From Diaporthe sp. PMI_573 (Eukaryota > Ascomycota > Sordariomycetes > Diaporthales > Diaporthaceae), in the NCBI GenBank assembly GCA_021399435.1, contig JAJTUP010000040.1, positions 1 through 64,000 on the forward strand: DNA of 64,000 nt, given 5' to 3'. The stretch's first letter is position 1. The number at the start of each line of letters is the position of its first letter. Positions 56,593-64,000 of this stretch are shown piece after piece. The position numbers and the translations under genes are program-made. The notes under the pieces are model-generated. The model was given only the letters and a program-made list of their open reading frames with translations, was not told the origin of the DNA and did not search any database.

Positions 56593-56690
56593 TGAGAAGC
56601 AGGGAAGATCCAACGGCCCGACACTGGCATCAGCATCGAGTGACAATTCGGCCCGGCTCTGGAGCATCGGATGCACGCAGGGGCAGGCTA
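56593..56690 (+). pseudogene. Single WD40 repeat remnant
   Basis: NGPTLASASSDNSARLWSI is the consensus heart of one WD40 blade (xxLASASxDxxxRLWxI). No further blades follow in any frame. It may be left over from a WD40-type NLR, of which fungal repeat regions have many. Confidence 0.5.
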
Positions 56691-56912
56691 TAGCCGGTCG
56701 ATCCACCGTGCCGCCTAGTCGCCCCTGCCATTTTGTCTCTGGCCGTCCTGCTCTCCTCCCAGCCTCATCTAGATGCCCCTATCATCCATTATTGATCTTA
56801 TTGTACACACTGATACCCCCAGTGCTTTCTACTTGCGGTTCCGTAGCAAGCCCACCCCTTCCAAAGTTCTAGCATTGGCTCAGCCTTGAGATGTAGTCTA
56901 TGCAATTGTGTA
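56691..56912. other. Spacer before the pogo element
   Basis: No feature recognised. Confidence 0.3.
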
Positions 56913-57010
56913 TACCGTATATACTCGACAAATTCACGATACCCCCGGTCACTAAGACTAGTCCTATTTTGGTCTAGTTTGAAGCCACCATGGCCAGGGT
57001 TTTGGATACA

Positions 57011-58669
57011 CTAACAAGCTACAGTAATACAGTCTTGAACCTCCTCTTCCTTCACAAAGAGGTCCATCTCTTCCAGAGGTGTTACAGACACTTCCTCATA
57101 CTCCATCTTCATGGTAGGTTCCTTAGCCGTTTCCCAGCCTTCCCAGTTGATTTGAGAAGGCTCTATATCCTTGATACGGACCATGTTAACCTGACTTCCA
57201 TCAGGACGAATAGAAATTCCAGTGTGAATGAAGGCATTCTGAACCAACTCTGGCCTTTCTTCCAGACGTTTTACTGCCCTGGCTACTACCCAGGTAGTCA
57301 TTATACGCATGTCAGAGACTGTCCATATATGTCCAGGGCTTTCCTTCTCTTTCTCTGTCATATATTCGTCAGTAAATTCCTGAAGCCAAAGCTTGAAGAG
57401 ATGGTTGACTGCAGTATCCAATGGCTGAAGGAGACTAGTACAGCCAGCTGGTATCAATGCAATAGTAACCCCTAGATCCTTCAACTGTTGCTTGATAGTG
57501 TCAGTTACATAGAATCTAGCAACATCCATAACCAATAGGAAATCCTTCATATCCTTAGCTACTGCGTCTAGTTCTTCAGTAATCCATTTACTGAATAATT
57601 CCTCATTATTGTAAGCTGTAGGATTGAATTCCACAGTAACATCAGGACTGTAGGATGAGGATTCCTGATTGTATATCCTTCCTGCAGGTCCTGAAGTACC
57701 ATGGAATATAATCTTCGGCTTGAATCTCTGTATGCCATCTGCAGAGATGTAGAGAATAAGAGTAGCTTGTCGTTTATCCCATCCACTCCGTTCTGTTTTT
57801 GCCTGTACTGACTTCGAGCCTGTAGAAGTATATGTACATCCAGAATTATACTCAAATGGAATAGGAGTTTCGTCCAGATTTAGGATTGCTGATTTGGAGA
57901 ACCGCCGAGGAGGTGAGTTGTTGACAACTGGTGCTGGTGCTGGTGCTGGTGCTGGTGCTGGTGCTGGTGCTGGTGCTGGTGCTGGTGCTGGTGCTGATAC
58001 TGGTACTGAGAGAGAATCTCTTGGTTGAGATATACGTCTAATGAACTTGACGAAGTTATTCACAACTTCAAGGTACTCTGCAGGAAGCTTGGTGGCCTTC
58101 TTAGTGACCCTTCTATGTGAAATCCTATGTCGATGTAGAAAGCCTCTAAACCAGCCGGTAGAGAATACCCAGAGGTGAACGCTTTCAGGGTAGGTGTCCT
58201 TAAATAGCCTTTTTGATTCTCGTCGAAACCAGCCGATAGAAACAATTCTATTTTCTGTTCGCCGTGTAAGAAAACAGGTGTAAAGCTTGTCTTCCAACTC
58301 TGGCCATCTAGGGTGATACCTTCGTTGATCCTCTTTGCGTACAAGCTGATCCCGCTTTTTCCACCAAGTCCTTATAGTTGCTTCAGGGATCTTGAAGAAC
58401 TGGGAGGCTTCAAATAGTGTAGGAGGACGGAAGCCATCTTGGGAAGGTGGGAGGTCTTGTCGATAATGGCCACCTCTACCTCCAGTAGTTCCTGGGATAC
58501 GGTGGTTCAAAAGAAATAGAAGAACTTCAACACGTTTTTTCTGCTTGTATGACCGTTCTACCCGTGTAACTGGCTTAAATGAAGGAGCTTTTCGCTCATG
58601 AAGGGGCTTGGGCTTTGGCCCTGGCTTTTTTTGTAGGATGTTGGTTGAGATTGGGCCTAGGGGAGGCAT
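57011..58669 (-). CDS. Pogo-type DDE transposase, intact
   Basis: 552 aa from ATG 58669 to a stop at 57011. A basic N-terminus (KKPGPKPKPLHERKAPS) precedes a helix-turn-helix region (ASQFFKIPEATIRTWWKK) and a CENP-B/Tc5-like DNA-binding part (STGWFRGFLHRHRISHRR). After an (AP)n spacer comes the DDE_1 catalytic domain: Asp in LNLDETPIPFEY, Asp in LLVMDVARF and Asp in LQPLDTAVNH, with the last two 35 residues apart (DD35D). The usual His of D-x-x-x-x-H after the second Asp is not seen. The C-terminus is acidic (MEYEEVSVTPLEEMD). No lesion was seen. The enzyme would cut and paste the element at TA. Confidence 0.93.
   Translation of the reverse strand: MPPLGPISTNILQKKPGPKPKPLHERKAPSFKPVTRVERSYKQKKRVEVLLFLLNHRIPGTTGGRGGHYRQDLPPSQDGFRPPTLFEASQFFKIPEATIRTWWKKRDQLVRKEDQRRYHPRWPELEDKLYTCFLTRRTENRIVSIGWFRRESKRLFKDTYPESVHLWVFSTGWFRGFLHRHRISHRRVTKKATKLPAEYLEVVNNFVKFIRRISQPRDSLSVPVSAPAPAPAPAPAPAPAPAPAPAPVVNNSPPRRFSKSAILNLDETPIPFEYNSGCTYTSTGSKSVQAKTERSGWDKRQATLILYISADGIQRFKPKIIFHGTSGPAGRIYNQESSSYSPDVTVEFNPTAYNNEELFSKWITEELDAVAKDMKDFLLVMDVARFYVTDTIKQQLKDLGVTIALIPAGCTSLLQPLDTAVNHLFKLWLQEFTDEYMTEKEKESPGHIWTVSDMRIMTTWVVARAVKRLEERPELVQNAFIHTGISIRPDGSQVNMVRIKDIEPSQINWEGWETAKEPTMKMEYEEVSVTPLEEMDLFVKEEEVQDCITVAC
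57929..57997. repeat. GGTGCT hexanucleotide repeat in the transposase
   Basis: About eleven copies of GGTGCT on the plus strand encode an Ala-Pro run (APAPAPAP...) between the DNA-binding and catalytic domains. The repeat keeps the frame. Confidence 0.9.
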
Positions 58670-58851
58670 TGTGACCCATGAGACCAGCAGTAAACAAATA
58701 ACTTCAAGATCGACGCGTTAGAGACGTGATGGGCATCTCTGGGGGGCTAAACCTAGCGTAGATTAGTAAGGTGGCTATAGCTTCAGCCTAGGTAAGATTA
58801 GGCCTAATTAGGCGACCGGGGGTATCGTGAATTTGTCGAGTATATACGGTA

Positions 58852-59553
58852 ATAGCAAGAGGTCAGCAGCTCATGTTTACAGCGTCGACCGTCAGTTTGG
58901 GTACTGAGCTTTTACCCCGTCCACTGGTCCGCTGTCTACTGGATCCATCTAAAGCAGTCATTGAGATGCGCACAGACTGTTGGCAGAAGAGTAGAGAGGC
59001 ACAGCCCGCATTCACGACCAAAACTGCACGTTGGTCACTAGGGTACTCGGCAAGGTGATCGGAACAATAGTACAAATAGGGTTTAGCGTGGACAGGGAAT
59101 GTGTCCGACCCTTGCTCAAATCCTCCTGTTCGCCAGCTTGTTCTCGACACCTTGCTGAAGCGGATAAAACGAGCACGCTCTAGCTGCCCGGCCGATACGG
59201 CCCGCAGTGTCCTCTGGATTTGAAAGCAGCAGGTGGATATACACAACAGGGTTAGTGTAGAGAAAAAGTTACCTTGATAGTGCAGAGCAAATACTGAGAG
59301 GTTTATTGGCCCTCCCGGCCAGGACACTTACCTTCAAAAGTAGCATCCAACTCGCCACGCGGCGTCCATCGCTGCGTTGTTGAGCATCGATCGCACCATC
59401 CCCGAGACTCCGTCCCATTCTGGGATGTGGAGTCCTGGCTATCATGTAACATTGCTGCCTATCGCTTATTGAATCCTTCCAGATGCAGCCAAGTGGACCA
59501 GAGCCTGGACTGCCACCCGGCCGCGGCCGTCAACATTTGCACCCTCAGAGTGG
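58852..59553. other. Spacer between pogo element and NLR
   Basis: No gene recognised. It is the 3' flank of the NLR gene; no WD40, ankyrin or TPR repeat could be read in it on the minus strand. Confidence 0.35.
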
Positions 59554-62500
59554 CTATTCTTGTTGCTTCTTATGCTTAGGTGTACAGTACACTCCTTGAT
59601 CCTCAAGGGGATCCGAGTTTCCGCTCACGGGATATTTGAGAGCCTCCTCAACACTCGGAGGGATGGCGAGAGCCTCGTGCAGCTGAAAAAGATTGAATGA
59701 GCCTATAGTGTTGGCGAAGCTGACCCACATGAGAGCGGCGCGGGCCTTTGCTTTGCCCTTGTCGTCCAACTTGGCGAGCAACGACGTGAAAATGCGCAGG
59801 TATAGTTTGTCTATGTCGACAGGTAGAGCCTCCATCTCTTGACGGAGCTCGGGAAAGGTACTCCGTGAGAGTTCAATGGAGCTGATTAGGGACTTGATGA
59901 CGACGCTCACCCAAAGGATGACCCCCTGGGCGTTTTTGACCAAGAAACTGCGCGTGTCCGCGCAGAACTGATCCTCGTCATCCGGATCGAGCCCCTGAGG
60001 AACCTTGCTGAGTGAATGGCCCGCGAAGGGGGTCTGTAAAGGGTGCAGAGCCTGCCGGATCATCCGGATGCCCGCATCGGCAACCAGCTCAATGGCCTTT
60101 GTGTTTTCGATCTCCATGATGATATGGCTAACTTCCTTCCCAACATTGAGCTTCCAGAACTCCTCCTCGATGTCGGATGTTGGCCGACTGAGGATGATAA
60201 ACTTCATCCGCGACACGGATGGGTCCACTGTCAGCGACCTGAAATATTGTATAACGTCCTTGCGCTGGATCTCGGCCTGAAACTCGTCCTCGGACTCATC
60301 CATAGCGTCCACGACGCAGATGGCGTGTTGCCCAGATGTCGCGATGGACGTGAGAATGCGCTTCATGCTGTCGACTTGTACCCACTCGGAAGTGCCTGGT
60401 GGCGCCGCCCGGTACTCGTCCGCGAAGTGATGGAAGAGGCTCGGACGCTGCTTCAGAAGTTGAAAGAGAATCGACCTCATGAGAGATCGGTGTGCCATGA
60501 GCAGGTCACCTCCCCTTGTGGTGTAGAACCAGTCACAGATTATGCCGTCTTTCGATGCGGAAGACAGCTTCGAAAGACCCTGTCCAAGGATGCTTTTGGC
60601 CAGCACAGACTTTCCGCTGCCCGGCTTCCCCTCGATCCAAAGGATCCCCGCGGCCTGGTTTCGCCATCTGCCGTACTCTTGATGTTCCCACAGCCAGTCC
60701 GTTGTTCCAGGCTCCGGGTTGACCACCTCATTTCGGCGTTCCTCGCGCCTATCAAGATTGAGAGTTTCGAGGCACTCTTACAATACTCAGTCTAAGGAAT
60801 GCATGCACGGCGAGAAGGGTTCACTTACCTTGACATTCAGTCGCGTCAGAGACTAAAATGCCTTCGAAAGCCGTCACTTGATTGCTGCGGGTCCAACCAC
60901 CTAAAACGAGGTATGTTTGTAAGGCGGATCTCGTCGACCTTAGAGCCAGCTCATTTAGGAGTACAGGGTCTGTGTGTGTCCAGGAGCTCTCTTCGAGACC
61001 ATCCCCGTTGTCGATGCCCACAACGAGTTGCCGCTTCCCGACAAGGTCGTTAAAGAAGGTCAGCAAGTTCTTTAGTTCGGCCCCCTCTGACTGAAAATTT
61101 GTAGGTACCGACTGTAGAACGTGATGGTCGATCTCTTGAGTGAGGTATTGGCGAAATCGGTCTCGCCGGCCCCCAAGGGAATCAAAGACCTGGGACAGCG
61201 TCTGCAAGATTAGGCTGCAAAGCACGGCGTGTGTACTCGTGAGGGACTTTTCGTCTAGCTTATTCTTCTTCCTTGCACGAGAGGAACCCCACTTGCCACG
61301 AATGACGGGCGCGTCTATGTCAATGTTTCGGGGAGATTTGCACGAGTAATAGAGCACTAATGCTGAGGAGTCCACGATGCGTTGCTCCTTCTCGAGCATA
61401 TATCTGATCACACTGGCCGCAGCATCAGTGGACGGAACATCGCCGGCGTCCAGTTTGGATGGTTTTTCGTAAAGTAGAATCCCCCCGGATTTGGACCATT
61501 CAATGTACCCCGTGGTGTGGGGGATGTACGTAGTTATCTCACTCGGAGGAGAACAGTCGTCCATGTCAGGAGTCCTGAAGCTGGCGAGCATTTGGACAAT
61601 GTTTTGAAACCCTACATGCTTGACTCGTTAGCAAGCATTCGATGTGCGACATGTATCTGTAGGTTTACAAAGGTTACCACGACGTGGGCATGTCATACAC
61701 AAACAAATTTAATTTTACATCTCTCAGTCGGCATGTGATGAACGGCCCCAGACTAAGAGTAAAGATCTGAATTTAACATACATTCTCGGCGGGAAAGGGT
61801 CTCCACGCAGTGCTGCATGGCCTGAAACGTGTCCTCCTGCATGATGTAGTTACGGGTCGCCGCCGTGATCTTCTCGAACTTTTCCTTTTCCTCCAGCCCG
61901 ACTTCCTCTAAACCGGAAATCACGTTGAAGCGGAAGGCGCGGTGCTCTTGGAAGAGCTGGGTGTGGTGCGTCTGGAAGATGTTGGCTGTCTGTTCCGTGT
62001 CGGTGGCTATAGCGACGAGGGCGTCGCCGACTTCGTTCTTGAGCAGCGATTCGCCGAATGCTTTGACCAGCGGCTTGCCCGTGCCGATGGATACTAAGCA
62101 GGTCAGGCGGCTCTCGAGGCTCCACGTCTTGTCGCGGCTGTTGCGAAATAGGTCGGCGGCCTCTGACCAGAGGAACTCAACCGGATTGTTGGCGCCTGTC
62201 GCACCATCTAGGAAGGTCTCGCCCCCGAAGGTGATGGGTTCGAAGAAGGTCGTGGCCGCTGACGTGGCGCGCGCGACCTGCCAGATCTGCGCGACGCTGC
62301 GGAGGTCGTTTCCTCGTCGCCCGTTGAAATAACTGGACATGACGACCGTCTTGGACATCTTCTGGCTTGTGGCCAGGACGAATCTGCAAGGAGAGTTAAG
62401 GCCTCGATCACAGTTGCTTGAGTACTCGGCTATGATAGCGGCGCAATCGGCGACTCACGTCTTACACTTCCGCCCAAGGCCGTTCGGATCCTCCTTGAAC

Positions 62501-62907
62501 AGCTCGATTTCTTTCACCTTCCGCCTTTTCAGCAGGTCTTTGATCCCGTCCTCCAGCGCCTTATGGTCGAACCGGCCCTGTGTGCGCCCCGCGACGGTGA
62601 CGCGGTGGTGGACCTTGGCAAAGATGGCCGGCGACAGCCGCTTGTACTCCTCGATGCACTCGTCGACCGTCATCTCGAGGCGTCCGAGCATGATGGCAAT
62701 TAGTCCACCCGTCGACGTCCCGCCGATCATGTCGAAATACTCGCAGGGCAGTGGCGGGTGGTCCGGGTCGAGATTCTCCATCATGTTCTTGAGGATGTAC
62801 AGTGATGACAGGCCACGGACACCGCCCCCATCCAGGCAAAGCAGATTGAGCGTATCGTCGCCGGCTCCATCGTCTCCGCCAGTAGTGGAGGCCTTGAATC
62901 TCTGCAT
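59554..62907 (-). CDS. NLR-like receptor: patatin, degenerate NTPase-like module, NACHT
   Basis: Four exons (62907-62459, 62383-61782, 61611-60829, 60776-59554) in phase give 1018 aa. Introns are 75, 170, 52 nt. Residues 21-330 form a patatin phospholipase with DGGGVRG, GTSTGG (Ser65) and FLDGA (Asp209), so the Ser-Asp dyad is intact. Residues about 380-600 look like an NTPase module whose P-loop is degraded (GGILLYEKPSKLDAGD), while a Walker-B-like LVVGIDNGDGLEE remains. Residues 655-900 form a normal NACHT: GKPGSGKS (661-668) and AICVVDAMDE. The protein ends soon after a winged-helix-like part, without WD40, ankyrin or TPR repeats. Fungal NLRs of this kind sense non-self and trigger cell death; patatin is a known effector. 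Either the receptor is repeat-less or its 3' end is lost. Confidence 0.88.
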
Positions 62908-63439
62908 TGTCGACGACGCCTTCGATGGGCGGTAGAGGATTGCTGGCCGGGTGGTTTCAGCTCACGATGAGGGGTTTCAAATCGCGAAGCTGTCAGACCA
63001 AGGGCGCCCTTCCCTGATATGGGAAAATGTGGCGGCCGGGGAATGACCTGTTGGGGGAGGGGGGCCATCTCTTGCATGAGAGCGGCTGCCAATCGTGACG
63101 CGCGAACTGTCAACCTCAGCTCGGTCTGCCGCCACACTGCATCTACCCCTGCGACTGACCTGAAGCGGGACATTCCTTGGGTAGCCGGCCAAACTCCATT
63201 GGAGGCCTAGAACAACCTGAATCAATTACTTCCTCCTTTGTTCCCAGTAATTTCAAGGTTACACTGTTCTAACTAATCGACACAGACCACGTTATTAAGC
63301 TAGGTAATAAAATGGGAAACGTTAAGCTTTAGGAGGTGTAAGTTGATCGCTATATCTAAAAGGCGGCAGATTCTAACCTATTCTAGATTGCGGGCCACCT
63401 GTGCTACGCCTGGGTAGGTTCAATCAATCCACCGGTAAC
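62908..63439. other. Promoter side of the NLR gene
   Basis: No gene recognised up to the patatin relic. The NLR gene reads away from here, so its promoter should lie close to 62908. Confidence 0.35.
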
Positions 63440-63670
63440 CTTGCATCCTTAATATTGAAACATTTTAGGTATTTCCCTCCCAAAGATATCCAAGACATTG
63501 GTGTTTTTCAAGACGCAGGGCCTCTCGAAAATAATCCTCTCATCTCAGCACTGTTTGAAGCAACAGCACTGTTTCCCCATATAGAAGAGCCCAATTTCGT
63601 TGTCTCACTCGGCACAGGAGAGTCTGCAGCCGACGGTCTAATCATAACAGACGGCCGGCATGACATGTAA
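63440..63670 (+). pseudogene. Second patatin fragment
   Basis: ILKHFRYFPPKDIQDIGVFQ, DAGPLENNPLISALFEATAL and FVVSLGTGESA form the second half of a patatin domain, including the catalytic Asp (QDAGP). The Ser-containing half, introns and all downstream domains are missing. It is on the opposite strand to the complete NLR. Confidence 0.65.
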
Positions 63671-63814
63671 AAGAACGGAACCTTGCCTAGACTTTTCCGA
63701 CTTTTCTAGAAGAAGATGCGGGACAAGAAAATGCGCCAGATATTCCAAGGCAGTGGCCGGTATCACCGGCTCAATGTTCGTTTCCACGACAAAGACAGGG
63801 CTCCGAGCAACGCA

Positions 63815-63915
63815 ATGTGGGCAACTGTTTAGCAATATATTGCGGCAATATATTGCGGCAACGCAATGCAATAGGGGAGTCGCGAGTACTAAGACAACGC
63901 AATGCAATGCAATCT
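63815..63915. repeat. GCAATATATTGCG / ACGCAATGCAAT tandem units
   Basis: AATATATTGCGGC occurs twice in tandem, followed by ACGCAATGCAAT and ACGCAATGCAATGCAATC. These palindrome-like units may be the end of a transposon running out of the window. Nothing else is seen in 63671-64000. Confidence 0.5.
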
Positions 63916-64000
63916 TAGATAACGTGGTTGGACAGTCAGCCGCGCAGGACACATGGCTGCGCACTTTTTTTACTAACAAAAAACGTCTGTGCCAACCCTG

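Larger units (their letters stand above)
56915..58849 (-). mobile_element. Complete pogo-family DNA transposon
   Basis: 1935 bp bounded by perfect 36-bp terminal inverted repeats that begin CCGTATATACTCGAC and end CCCCCGGTC (56915-56950; 58814-58849). The dinucleotide TA flanks both ends (56913-56914, 58850-58851), the target duplication of pogo/Tc1 elements. The single transposase frame is unbroken. All parts needed for movement appear present. Confidence 0.95.

Noticed and set aside
60043..60795. 250-codon plus-strand frame
   Set aside because: Antisense to the NACHT exon of the NLR.
63815..63915. CRISPR-like repeat array
   Set aside because: Units are short, unevenly spaced and in a eukaryotic genome; they are ordinary tandem repeats.

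Overview
The window is a piece of a filamentous ascomycete genome, most likely a Sordariomycete and plausibly Hypocreales. The evidence is short spliced introns (47-170 nt) with GT...AG ends, a FlbA-type RGS gene, a Zn2Cys6 regulator, an HSP30-type heat shock gene, a patatin-NACHT NLR, and a dense load of fungal transposon families (Ty1/copia, Ty3/gypsy, Tad-like LINE, pogo/Fot, hAT, Helitron). No rRNA, tRNA or CRISPR was recognised. Exon coordinates come from reading splice signals and frames by eye, and family names come from remembered motifs rather than searches.

Layout. 0.7-3.8 kb: an RGS gene with a suspect start and a suspect 5' splice site, then a small bHLH gene. 5.4-10.6 kb: an inverted gypsy LTR relic abutting a copia element whose gag and pol are separated only by an in-frame UGA. 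10.9-13.8 kb: a LINE tail and a frameshifted pogo transposase. 15.3-22.3 kb is the main host-gene block: a Zn2Cys6/maltose O-acetyltransferase fusion, a four-exon beta-hydroxyacid dehydrogenase, and an HSP30 gene with a TATA box and two heat shock elements. 22.3-43 kb is a transposon graveyard: hAT elements, one nested in another, a Helitron piece, pogo fragments and a pogo/zinc-finger chimera. 43.5-47.8 kb: a young gypsy element with 211-bp LTRs differing at one base. 48.7-55.3 kb: a Uma2-like nuclease-fold gene, a dead BTB gene, a zinc finger gene and a frameshifted gene of unknown family. 56.9-58.8 kb: a complete pogo element with perfect 36-bp TIRs, TA duplications and an intact transposase. 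59.5-63.7 kb: a patatin-NACHT NLR and a second patatin relic.

The most unusual items are five. (1) The gypsy element keeps Gag, protease and integrase in open frames but has no reverse transcriptase or RNase H. It carries a -1 frameshift signal (GGGAAAC, then a 10-bp hairpin) and an 11-nt PBS complementary to its own LTR, as in Tf1-type self-priming. (2) The NLR has a degenerate NTPase-like module between patatin and a normal NACHT. (3) The acetyltransferase fusion seems to lack the catalytic histidine. (4) The pogo element looks recently mobile. (5) A pogo-like 5' end is joined to a zinc finger.

The genes do not form one pathway. The window reads as a repeat-rich, probably subtelomeric or accessory compartment holding a few islands of ordinary genes.
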